Both the position numbers and the translations under genes were made by a program. 7,182 bases of DNA from contig PWVN01000054.1 of NCBI GenBank assembly GCA_003561835.1, forward strand, positions 1 to 7,182. Direction: 5' to 3'. The notes under the pieces are model-generated. The model had not been told where the DNA came from. It did no database searches and saw only the letters and a list, made by a program, of their open reading frames with translations. The stretch comes from Syntrophomonadaceae bacterium (GTDB lineage Bacteria > Bacillota > Dethiobacteria > PWVN01). Positions 1 through 6,319 of this stretch are shown piece after piece (position 1 is the first letter of the stretch; the number at the start of each line of letters is the position of its first letter).

Positions 1-650
1 TGGTGGAGGACGAGGCCAGCCTGGCCTGGCTGGCCAACCTGGGGTGCCTGGAGATCCATCCCTGGCTTTCCTCCACGGACAGCCTGGTATATCCCGATTT
101 TGCCGTCTTCGACCTGGACCCCCCGGGTTTCCACTTCTTCCCCCAGGTCCTGGAGGTGGCCCTCCTGGTGAAGGAGGCTCTGGACAGCCTGGGGTTAAAG
201 GCCTACCCCAAGACCTCCGGGTCCTCCGGGGTCCAGGTCTTCGTTCCCCTGAAAAAGGGGTTTACCTATGAAGAAGTACGCATCTTCTCCGGGACCGTCT
301 GCGCCGTCATTGAAAAAAATGACAGGCGTACCACCACGGAGCGCCGGGTGGAGGCCCGGGGAGAGCGGATCTACCTGGACTACCTGCAAAACGTCCAGGG
401 CAAGACCATTAACGCCCCCTACAGCGTGCGCCCCCTGGACGGGGCTCCCGTCTCCACCCCCCTCCTCTGGTCAGAGGTGGAGGAGGGCCGGGTGCGGCCG
501 GGGGATTTTACCATCAGGACCATCTTCGCCCGTTTGCAGGAACAGGGGGATATCTTCACCGGCCATCCCGGGGAACAGCAGGACATCGGCCCTTTTCTGG
601 AGGAACTGAAGGTGGGGGCGCCGGGGGCCGGCCCTTTTAGAAAAAATTAA
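1..650 (+). CDS. LigD-type primase-polymerase domain (NHEJ), 5' end outside window
   Basis: This is the C-terminal part (about 215 residues visible) of a LigD polymerase domain, an archaeo-eukaryotic-primase-fold enzyme that fills gaps or adds nucleotides at broken DNA ends during Ku-dependent end joining. Counting from codon 3-5, the divalent-metal motif FDLDP places Asp at residues 37 and 39. The nucleotide-binding KTSGSSG loop lies at 70-76. The third catalytic Asp is in YLDYLQN (D126), followed by the typical KTINAPYSVRP at 134-144. The reading frame is open to the left edge and about a third of the domain is missing, so the GTG at position 3 is not a true start. The gene ends with a TAA at 648-650 and no ligase domain follows. 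It is therefore either a stand-alone polymerase or the C-terminal half of a Bacillus-type ligase-polymerase fusion. No Ku gene is in view. The family assignment is firm; the domain architecture is unknown. Confidence 0.93.
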   Translation, partial: VEDEASLAWLANLGCLEIHPWLSSTDSLVYPDFAVFDLDPPGFHFFPQVLEVALLVKEALDSLGLKAYPKTSGSSGVQVFVPLKKGFTYEEVRIFSGTVCAVIEKNDRRTTTERRVEARGERIYLDYLQNVQGKTINAPYSVRPLDGAPVSTPLLWSEVEEGRVRPGDFTIRTIFARLQEQGDIFTGHPGEQQDIGPFLEELKVGAPGAGPFRKN

Positions 651-761
651 CACCCCGTTGTCTTTCTTTAGGAGAACCTGGGTGATAAAATGGAAAAAAG
701 GCCGGTGGCCCTTGACCAAAGGGACTGAGGCTTTCTCTCATCCGGAAAGAAGGGGGATACT

Positions 762-1274
762 ATGAAGGAAAAGGAGCCCGGGACCGGCAGGGTCTGCATC
801 AGGCACGACTTGAAACCGGGAGACACAGGGCGCCTGATACAGCTGCACGGCCTTCTTTACGGGATGGAGTACGGCTTCGATTACACCTTTGAAGCCTATG
901 TGGCCGGGCCTCTGGCTGCATTCATACCATCCATTTCTTCCCGGGAACGCCTCTGGTTGGTGGACCGGGAGAACCTCCTGTTGGGGTCCCTGGCCGTTGT
1001 TAAATATGACGAAAGGGAGGCCCAACTCCGGTGGTTTCTCCTGCATCCCCTTCTTCGGGGCAGGGGCCTGGGGAAAAGGCTGGCCTCGGAGGCGGTGGTT
1101 TTTTCCCGGGAAAAGGGCTACCAATCCCTTTTCCTGTGGACCGTCAGGGGGCTTGAGGCGGCGGCTCACATTTACAGGTCCCTGGGATTTGTCTGCACAG
1201 AAGCAAAGGAGAACAGGATCTGGGGGCGTACCCTGGTGGAGGAGCGCTACCAGCTGAACCTGGAAGGCCCCTGA
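762..1274 (+). CDS. GNAT family N-acetyltransferase (MarR-GNAT-type catalytic half)
   Basis: A 170-residue acetyl-CoA-dependent N-acetyltransferase, probably cytoplasmic; the substrate cannot be predicted. The acetyl-CoA pyrophosphate-binding motif A is clear: a beta strand QLRWFLLHP (88-96) runs into RGRGLGKRL (99-107). The later LEAAAHIYRSLGF (131-143) is the usual GNAT helix and strand. The N-terminal pattern HG-LY--EYG-D--FEAYVAG (29-49) and the C-terminal WGRTLVEERYQLNL resemble the catalytic half of bifunctional MarR-GNAT regulators, but no DNA-binding domain is attached. The ATG at 762 is preceded by AGAAGGGGG ending 5 nt upstream. An in-frame TGA at 726-728 with no other start codon after it excludes a longer protein. 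There is a 111-bp gap from the ligD-like gene, so co-transcription is possible but not shown. The fold is certain; the resemblance to the MarR-GNAT group is from memory of that family. Confidence 0.9.
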   Translation: MKEKEPGTGRVCIRHDLKPGDTGRLIQLHGLLYGMEYGFDYTFEAYVAGPLAAFIPSISSRERLWLVDRENLLLGSLAVVKYDEREAQLRWFLLHPLLRGRGLGKRLASEAVVFSREKGYQSLFLWTVRGLEAAAHIYRSLGFVCTEAKENRIWGRTLVEERYQLNLEGP

Positions 1275-1285
1275 CCTGCCGGCAA

Positions 1286-1335
1286 AAAAAGTAAGTTTAC
1301 TTTGGGGCCTGACCCCGAAAGCAAACTTACTTTTT
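1286..1335. repeat. Nested palindrome, REP/MITE-like or bidirectional terminator
   Basis: The arms AAAAAGTAAGTTT (1286-1298) and AAACTTACTTTTT (1323-1335) are perfect inverted complements. Inside them CTTT (1300-1303) pairs with AAAG (1318-1321), and GGGG (1304-1307) pairs with CCCC (1313-1316) around a CCTGA loop. Only one mismatch and one bulge interrupt about 21 base pairs. The left arm is itself a palindrome: AAAGTAA-GT-TTACTTT at 1288-1303. The element starts 12 nt after the GNAT stop codon and ends in T5 on both strands, so it could terminate transcription from either side. The AAGTAAACTTACTT plus GGGG-CCCC composition also resembles small dispersed REP-like elements. Other copies in the genome would decide between the two. 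Confidence 0.6.
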
Positions 1336-1382
1336 CCGTTATTTACAGGGTTCGCAGTCTTCCCCGCACTGGTATTTTTAGG

Positions 1383-1412
1383 TTGGCCCCTCCTTTATAA
1401 GGGCCAATTTTT
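1383..1412 (+). terminator. Putative intrinsic terminator or attenuator upstream of ctsR
   Basis: A 7-bp stem TTGGCCC (1383-1389) / GGGCCAA (1401-1407) encloses an 11-nt loop and is followed directly by T5 (1408-1412). It lies 109 bp after the GNAT stop and about 140 bp before the ctsR promoter. It would act as a backup terminator for transcripts coming from the left. The loop is large and the stem short, so strength is uncertain. Confidence 0.5.
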
Positions 1413-1525
1413 GCATAAAATACCCATACAGGAAGGAAGAGTTTAAAAACCGGAGATAGCGGTAAAAATACAGAATAGATTCCCGGTGGGCAGGGGAAAC
1501 AGCCGCAAATTCCCAGCTGCAGGGA

Positions 1526-1556
1526 TTGCCAGGCCAGGGAGGATATGTTTTAATAT
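1526..1556 (+). promoter_or_regulatory. Candidate sigma-A promoter of the ctsR operon
   Basis: TTGCCA (1526-1531) is a plausible -35 box. The AT-rich run at 1548-1557 offers -10 candidates: TTTAAT at 1549-1554 (17-bp spacer) or TAATAT at 1551-1556 (19-bp spacer). Either would start transcription close to 1560-1565, inside the CtsR operator, which is where a repressor site is expected. The exact -10 box cannot be fixed by eye. Confidence 0.45.
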
Positions 1557-1562
1557 AGTCAA

Positions 1563-1579
1563 GGTCAGGAAAGGTCAGA
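1563..1579 (+). promoter_or_regulatory. CtsR operator (tandem heptad)
   Basis: GGTCAGG (1563-1569), a 3-nt AAA spacer, then GGTCAGA (1573-1579) match the known CtsR box: two direct heptads of the type RGTCAAA separated by three bases. Both heptads keep GGTCA, while the last two positions deviate from the AA consensus. A third partial copy, AGTCAAG at 1557-1563, abuts on the left. The site overlaps the predicted transcription start and lies 24 bp before the ctsR start codon, which implies autorepression of the operon. Confidence 0.85.
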
Positions 1580-1602
1580 AAATGAATTAAAGGTGAAGTG
1601 AT

Positions 1603-2067
1603 GTGGGAAACCTAGCGGCCCAAATCGAGGATTACCTTTTGCGCCTTCTCTCCGTCAGTCCCCGGCAGCATATCGACCTGCAGAGAAAAGAACTGGCCGA
1701 GAGATTTCAGTGCGTGCCCAGCCAGATCAACTATGTCCTGGAAACCCGCTTCACCCTGGAACGGGGTTTCCTGGTGGAAAGCCGGCGAGGCGGCGGGGGC
1801 TATCTGCGCATTGCCCGGATCAGCCTGGACCACAGCAGGCCCATTTTCGAAGCCCTGGGCAGCAGCATCGGGGACTCCATTACCCAGAAAAAGGCGGAAG
1901 ACCTGCTGAACCTGCTGGAGGGGGAACGGGTCATCACCGCCCGGGAAGGGGCCGTCCTGAAGGCTGCCGTGAAGAGGGAATACTACCCGAAGAAAAAGGA
2001 AGACCGGGATTCCCTGCGGGCCCGGTTTCTCCGGGAGGCCCTGCAGGAAATCATAAAATTTTCGTAA
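1603..2067 (+). CDS. ctsR: Transcriptional repressor CtsR of class III heat-shock genes
   Basis: This 154-residue protein is the dimeric repressor of clp and mcs genes. The N-terminal winged helix-turn-helix is recognisable from RKELAERFQCVPSQINYVLETRF (28-50) and the wing LVESRRGGGGYLRI (57-70). In studied CtsR proteins the glycine-rich loop (here G63-G66) serves as the temperature sensor and the neighbouring arginine contacts DNA and is an McsB target. The C-terminal dimerisation and McsB/Clp-contact part runs from about residue 78 to the end. The start is GTG at 1603: an in-frame TGA at 1594-1596 excludes anything longer, and AAAGGTGA ends 6 nt upstream. An ATG at 1601 overlaps this GTG but is out of frame and stops after four codons. 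The gene is first in the operon; mcsA follows after 17 bp. The length is normal for the family. Confidence 0.97.
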   Translation: MGNLAAQIEDYLLRLLSVSPRQHIDLQRKELAERFQCVPSQINYVLETRFTLERGFLVESRRGGGGYLRIARISLDHSRPIFEALGSSIGDSITQKKAEDLLNLLEGERVITAREGAVLKAAVKREYYPKKKEDRDSLRARFLREALQEIIKFS

Positions 2068-2084
2068 AAGTTGAGGTGAAGGCC

Positions 2085-2624
2085 ATGATCTGTCAGGAAT
2101 GCCAGAAGAAGCCGGCCACCGTGCATTTAACCAAGATCGTGAACAACAGCAAGATAGAGAAGCATCTCTGCCAGTCCTGCGCCCGGGAGCTGGAAGAGAT
2201 GAACCTGTCCTTTGAACCCGCCTTTTCCTTTCACCACCTGTTGACGGGGCTTCTGGGCAACGAAGGCAGCCCCTCCGTGGCCGGAAGGGAAGCTTCCCCG
2301 GAAGGGGAGGTCCAGTGCCGGAACTGCAAGCTCACCTACCCCCAGTTCTGCCAGATCGGCCGCTTCGGCTGCAGTCAGTGCTATGAGACCTTCGACGCCC
2401 GCTTGAACCCCCTCTTTAAAAGGGTTCACGGCTCCAGCATCCATACGGGCAAACTGCCCAAACGAGTGGGGAGTTCCGTGAAGATCAAAAAGCAGATCGA
2501 GGAGCTCAGGGAAGAGCTGCAGAAAAAGGTGGCGGCGGAACAGTTTGAAGAGGCCGCCAGGCTCCGGGATGAGATCCGGGAACTGGAAAAGGGCCTCACC
2601 GGGGAAAGGGGGGGGGCAGCATGA
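2085..2624 (+). CDS. mcsA: McsA, zinc-binding activator of the McsB arginine kinase
   Basis: A 179-residue protein that binds McsB and stimulates its kinase and adaptor activity; in Bacillus it also contributes to metal and oxidative-stress responses. Four CXXC pairs are present: C3/C6, C29/C32, C78/C81 and C96/C99, enough for two zinc fingers, with an extra C89. The C-terminal segment of about 135-170 is a charged coiled-coil UVR motif, with QFEEAARLRDEI at its core, the type of docking segment also found in UvrB/UvrC and in the ClpC middle domain. The ATG at 2085 is chosen because GAGGTGA ends 5 nt before it and the protein begins with the family's MICQECQ-like finger. The frame is open 375 bp further upstream, but that part only overlaps ctsR. 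The stop overlaps the mcsB start (ATGA), indicating translational coupling. Confidence 0.96.
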   Translation: MICQECQKKPATVHLTKIVNNSKIEKHLCQSCARELEEMNLSFEPAFSFHHLLTGLLGNEGSPSVAGREASPEGEVQCRNCKLTYPQFCQIGRFGCSQCYETFDARLNPLFKRVHGSSIHTGKLPKRVGSSVKIKKQIEELREELQKKVAAEQFEEAARLRDEIRELEKGLTGERGGAA

Positions 2625-3676
2625 GTCTTGATGTGGAGAATATTTCCCACCGCTGGATGGAGGGCCGGGGCCCGGAAGCGGAAATCGTTATCAGCAGCCG
2701 GGTGCGGCTGGCCCGCAACGTCCAGGACTACCCCTTCCCCTACCTGGCCACGGACCAGCAGGCCGGGGAAATCATGGAGCTCATCAGCGGCGCCCTTCCC
2801 GTGGGGGAAGGGGAGTTCACCTTCATCAAGGTAGCCGAACTGGACTCCCTGGACCGCCAGGTGCTGGTGGAAAAGCACCTCATCAGCCCCCTGCTGGTGA
2901 AGGAAGCCCGCAGCAGCGCTGTCCTGATTCGAGAAGAAGAGGGAATCAGCATCATGGTCAACGAGGAGGACCACCTGCGCATCCAGTGCCTTTTCTCCGG
3001 CCTGCAGCTGGATCAGGCCTGGGATACGGCCAACAAATATGACAACCTGCTGGAGAAGCACACGAACTACGCCTTCCATGAGGACTGGGGTTACCTGACC
3101 TCCTGCCCCACCAACGTGGGGACGGGGCTGAGGGCCTCCGTCATGGTCCACCTGCCTGCCCTGGTTCTGAGCAAGCAGATCAACCGCATCCTTTCCGCCA
3201 TCTCCCAGGTGGGCCTGGCGGTGCGGGGCTTTTACGGGGAAGGCACGGAGGTGACGGGAAACCTGATCCAGATTTCCAACCAGATTACCCTGGGGCAGTC
3301 GGAGACGGAAATCCTGCAGAACCTCTACGGGGTCACCCGGCAGATTATCGAGCAGGAACAGAAGGCCCGGCAAAAGCTCCTGAACGAAAAGCGGGACCAG
3401 CTGTCGGACCGGGCCGGCAGGGCCCTGGGGATCTTGACCCACGCCCGCCTCATGTCCTCGGAGGAGGCTATGAGCCTCCTCTCCGATGTACGGTTGGGGG
3501 CGGACCTGCGCCTGATCCAGGCCCCCCCCTCCTACCGGGCCCTGAACGAACTCCTGGTTCTCACCCGCCCTGCCAGCCTCCAGAGGCTGGCGGGCAAAAA
3601 GCTCCCTCCGGGGGACCGGGACGCTGCCCGGGCCAAACTGCTGCGGGAGAGGCTGGCGGTTAAAGAGAAGGGATAA
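2621..3676 (+). CDS. mcsB: Protein arginine kinase McsB
   Basis: A 351-residue phosphagen-kinase-fold enzyme that transfers phosphate from ATP to arginine side chains of proteins, including CtsR, and tags aggregated proteins for ClpCP. The ATP-binding SSRVRLARN lies at 25-33 and NEEDH at 114-118. The phosphagen kinase signature SCPTNVGTGLRAS at 161-173 carries the catalytic cysteine C162. The C-terminal RDAARA (333-338) fits the RDXXRA phosphoarginine-binding pocket known to give allosteric self-activation in McsB. All key elements appear intact and the length is typical. The start ATG at 2621 overlaps the mcsA stop by 4 bp, and a G-rich tract just upstream within mcsA (2601-2616) is the probable ribosome binding site. 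clpC follows after 39 bp with no terminator between. Confidence 0.97.
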   Translation: MSLDVENISHRWMEGRGPEAEIVISSRVRLARNVQDYPFPYLATDQQAGEIMELISGALPVGEGEFTFIKVAELDSLDRQVLVEKHLISPLLVKEARSSAVLIREEEGISIMVNEEDHLRIQCLFSGLQLDQAWDTANKYDNLLEKHTNYAFHEDWGYLTSCPTNVGTGLRASVMVHLPALVLSKQINRILSAISQVGLAVRGFYGEGTEVTGNLIQISNQITLGQSETEILQNLYGVTRQIIEQEQKARQKLLNEKRDQLSDRAGRALGILTHARLMSSEEAMSLLSDVRLGADLRLIQAPPSYRALNELLVLTRPASLQRLAGKKLPPGDRDAARAKLLRERLAVKEKG

Positions 3677-3715
3677 ATTTTTCGTTTCAAAGACAAAGAA
3701 AAGAGGTGACCTTTT

Positions 3716-6163
3716 ATGTTTATGTTTGGCAGGTTCACGGAGCGGGCCCAGCGGGTTCTGGTTCTGGCCCAGGAGGAAGCCCGGTCCATCAACCATAATT
3801 TCATCGGCACGGAGCACCTGCTCCTGGGCCTCATCCGGGAAGGGGAGGGCATCGCCTTCCGGGTCCTGGAATCCCTGGGGGTGAAGGCGGAGACCATCCG
3901 GGAGCAGCTGGACAAGGTGATCGGCCGGGGGGAGAAGCCCCCCACCACCATCAGCTATACCCCCCGGGCCAAGAAAGTCATCGAACTGGCCATCGAGGAA
4001 GGCCGGAACCTGGGGCATAATTATGTGGGTACGGAGCACCTGCTCCTGGGCCTCATCCGGGAAGGGGAGGGGTTGGCGGCCCAGGTCCTGGCCAACGTGG
4101 GGGTGAACCTGGAGGAAGCCCGCAAGCTGGTCCTCCAGAGTATGGACAAAGGGGATTCCCCCGGGGCCAACATGGGCCGGGCCCGCAAGGAAAGATCCAA
4201 GACTCCCACCCTGGACAACTTCGGCCGGGACCTGACCCGCATGGCCGGGGAGAACAAGCTGGACCCGGTGGTGGGCCGGGACCGGGAAATCGAACGGGTC
4301 CTCCAGGTCCTCTCCCGCCGGACCAAGAACAACCCCTGCCTCATCGGAGAGCCGGGGGTGGGGAAGACGGCCATCGCCGAGGGCCTGGCCCAGCGTATCG
4401 TGGAAGGCCGGATGCCCGAGACCCTGAAGGGGAAGCGGGTGGTGACCCTGGATATGGCGGGCCTGGTGGCCGGGACCAAATACCGGGGGGAATTCGAAGA
4501 GCGGCTGCGGAAGCTCCTGGATGAGCTCCGGGAGGCCGGCGATATCATCGTCTTTATCGATGAGATGCATACCATCATCGGGGCCGGGGGCGCCGAAGGG
4601 GCCATCGATGCCTCCAACATCTTGAAGCCCGCCCTGGCCCGGGGGGAACTCCAGTGTATTGGGGCCACCACCCTGGACGAGTACCGCAAGCATGTGGAGC
4701 GGGATTCGGCCCTGGAGCGCCGCTTCCAACCCATTACCGTGGATGAGCCCACCCGGGAGGAGAGCATCGACATCCTCAAGGGCCTGCGGGACCGCTACGA
4801 GGCCCACCACCGGGTGAAGATTCCCGACGAGGCCCTGGTGGCCGCCGTCAACCTTTCGGACCGTTATATTACCGACCGTTTCCTCCCCGACAAGGCCATC
4901 GACCTGATGGACGAGGCCGCTTCCCGGGTCCGGCTGAAGAACTACACCGCTCCCCCGGACCTGAAAAAGCTGGAGGAGAGGATCGAGCAGCTGCGGGGAG
5001 AGAAGGATTCCGCTGTGCAGAACCAGGAATTCGAAGCGGCGGCCAAGCTCCGGGACCAGGAGCAGACCATGAGGAAAGAGCTGGCCCAGCTGAAAAAGGA
5101 ATGGGAACAGCAAAAAGTCGCGGATGACATGGTGGTCACGGAGGATGAGATCGCCCATATCGTTTCCAGCTGGACGGGGATTCCCGTTAAAAAACTGGCG
5201 GAGGAGGAATCGGAAAGGCTCTTGAAGCTGGAGGACACCCTCCACCAGCGCATGATCGGCCAGGATGAGGCGGTGAAATCCGTCTCCCGGGCCATCCGCC
5301 GGGCCCGGGCCGGCCTGAAGGACCCCAAGCGGCCCATCGGTTCCTTCATCTTCATGGGCCCCACGGGGGTGGGCAAGACGGAATTGGCCCGGACCCTGGC
5401 CGACGCCCTCTTCGGCGATGAGGAGGCCATGATCCGCCTGGATATGTCCGAGTACTCCGAACGACACACCACCGCCCGCCTGGTGGGGGCGCCTCCGGGC
5501 TACGTGGGTTTTGACGAGGGGGGGCAGCTGACGGAGAAGGTCAGGCGCAAGCCCTACTCCGTGGTCCTCATGGACGAGATCGAAAAGGCCCACCCGGAAG
5601 TCTTCAACGTGCTGCTGCAGGTCCTGGAAGACGGCCGGCTCACCGACGGCAAGGGGAGGACGGTGGACTTCCGCAACACCGTGGTCATCATGACCTCCAA
5701 CGTGGGGGCCGACTTCATCCGCAAGCAGCCCGTGGTGGGCTTCCGCTCCCTGGAGGGGGAGAAGAACTACGAGGCCATGAGGGACAGGATGCTGGAAGAC
5801 CTGAAGAAGGCCTTTCGCCCCGAGTTTCTCAACCGTATCGATGAGGTTATCGTCTTCCACTCCCTGGAAGAGGGACACCTGCAGAAGATCGTGGACCTGA
5901 TGCTTCAGGAGGTGGTCAAGCGTCTCAAGGATTACGACATCAACCTGGACGTGAGCCGGGAAGCCAGGGAATTCCTGGCCCGGGAAGGCCATGACCCCAC
6001 CTACGGGGCCCGCCCCCTGCGCCGGGTCATCCAGAAGTATATCGAGAACGACCTTTCCGAGGAAATGCTCAAGGGGAGTTTCCGCCAGGGTGAGACCGTT
6101 ACCGTCAGCGTCAAGGACGGGAAGCTCCACTTTGTTTCCAGGGAGGAAGTAAAAAAATCCTGA
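3716..6163 (+). CDS. clpC: ClpC, AAA+ unfoldase of the ClpCP protease
   Basis: An 815-residue hexameric ATPase that unfolds substrates, including phosphoarginine-tagged proteins, and feeds them to ClpP. Two Clp-N repeats occupy about 4-143, with paired motifs NFIGTEHLLLGLIREGEG (28-45) and NYVGTEHLLLGLIREGEG (102-119). The first AAA+ module has Walker A GEPGVGKT (211-218) and Walker B IIVFIDE (277-283), with an RR finger pair at 335-336. The coiled-coil middle domain with a UVR-like EFEAAAKLRD lies at about 413-468. The second module has Walker A GPTGVGKT (548-555), Walker B VVLMDE (616-621), and sensor-2 GARPLRR (764-770). The VGF at 674-676 fits the ClpP-docking loop. The start at 3716 is favoured over the ATG at 3722 because GAGGTGA (3703-3709) sits 6 nt from the former and 12 nt from the latter. 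This is the last gene of the operon. Length and motifs are complete. Confidence 0.98.
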   Translation: MFMFGRFTERAQRVLVLAQEEARSINHNFIGTEHLLLGLIREGEGIAFRVLESLGVKAETIREQLDKVIGRGEKPPTTISYTPRAKKVIELAIEEGRNLGHNYVGTEHLLLGLIREGEGLAAQVLANVGVNLEEARKLVLQSMDKGDSPGANMGRARKERSKTPTLDNFGRDLTRMAGENKLDPVVGRDREIERVLQVLSRRTKNNPCLIGEPGVGKTAIAEGLAQRIVEGRMPETLKGKRVVTLDMAGLVAGTKYRGEFEERLRKLLDELREAGDIIVFIDEMHTIIGAGGAEGAIDASNILKPALARGELQCIGATTLDEYRKHVERDSALERRFQPITVDEPTREESIDILKGLRDRYEAHHRVKIPDEALVAAVNLSDRYITDRFLPDKAIDLMDEAASRVRLKNYTAPPDLKKLEERIEQLRGEKDSAVQNQEFEAAAKLRDQEQTMRKELAQLKKEWEQQKVADDMVVTEDEIAHIVSSWTGIPVKKLAEEESERLLKLEDTLHQRMIGQDEAVKSVSRAIRRARAGLKDPKRPIGSFIFMGPTGVGKTELARTLADALFGDEEAMIRLDMSEYSERHTTARLVGAPPGYVGFDEGGQLTEKVRRKPYSVVLMDEIEKAHPEVFNVLLQVLEDGRLTDGKGRTVDFRNTVVIMTSNVGADFIRKQPVVGFRSLEGEKNYEAMRDRMLEDLKKAFRPEFLNRIDEVIVFHSLEEGHLQKIVDLMLQEVVKRLKDYDINLDVSREAREFLAREGHDPTYGARPLRRVIQKYIENDLSEEMLKGSFRQGETVTVSVKDGKLHFVSREEVKKS

Positions 6164-6170
6164 TCTCCCA

Positions 6171-6209
6171 GGAGGGCGAAGGGCAGCCCTTTGCCCTCCT
6201 TCTTTTTTT
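6171..6209 (+). terminator. Strong intrinsic terminator after clpC
   Basis: A 13-bp stem (6171-6183 with 6187-6199, one G-U pair) closes a 3-nt CAG loop and is followed by TTCTTTTTTT (6200-6209). It begins 7 nt after the clpC stop codon. It ends the ctsR operon and separates it from cooC. Confidence 0.93.
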
Positions 6210-6319
6210 CTTGCCATCTGCGATAAAAATGCCGATTCAAAAGAGGAATATAAACATAAAAGTCGAATATATGTCAACGGTGCCTGAAATGTAATGACAG
6301 AGCAAACGGGGGGAATTCA

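Larger units (their letters stand above)
1275..1602. other. 328-bp intergenic control region between GNAT gene and ctsR
   Basis: No credible gene is present on either strand. From left to right it holds a nearly perfect palindrome (1286-1335), a 7-bp hairpin with a T-tract (1383-1412), an AT-leaning stretch without recognisable features (about 1413-1520), and the ctsR promoter and operator (about 1526-1579). No CIRCE element (TTAGCACTC inverted repeat) is visible, so HrcA control is not indicated. I see no recognisable riboswitch core in 1413-1525. Confidence 0.7.

Noticed and set aside
616..638. GC-rich hairpin followed by TTTT at the end of the LigD-like gene
   Set aside because: The stem is short (4 bp plus 3 bp with a bulge), has only four T residues and lies inside the coding region; too weak to call a terminator.
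738..1169. Minus-strand frame opposite the GNAT gene
   Set aside because: Low-complexity shadow of the acetyltransferase with no family features.
1413..1525. Possible riboswitch or small RNA upstream of ctsR
   Set aside because: Only short weak pairings such as GGGAA/TTCCC are visible, and no known riboswitch core is recognisable.
1710..2084. Upstream in-frame extension of mcsA through ctsR
   Set aside because: The extension is the shifted frame of ctsR. A strong ribosome binding site and the family's N-terminal zinc finger fix the mcsA start at 2085.
6236..6270. Possible cooC promoter boxes (TTCAAA, TATAAA)
   Set aside because: No pair has acceptable spacing; the AT-rich stretch alone is not evidence.
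2426..6277. A 1283-codon open frame on the minus strand spanning mcsA 3' end, mcsB, clpC and the terminator
   Set aside because: It lies opposite four well-supported coding elements. Its translation is rich in Pro, Gly, His, Leu and Gln with no recognisable domain, and its internal repeats merely mirror the Clp-N repeats. It results from GC-rich third positions on the coding strand removing stop codons.
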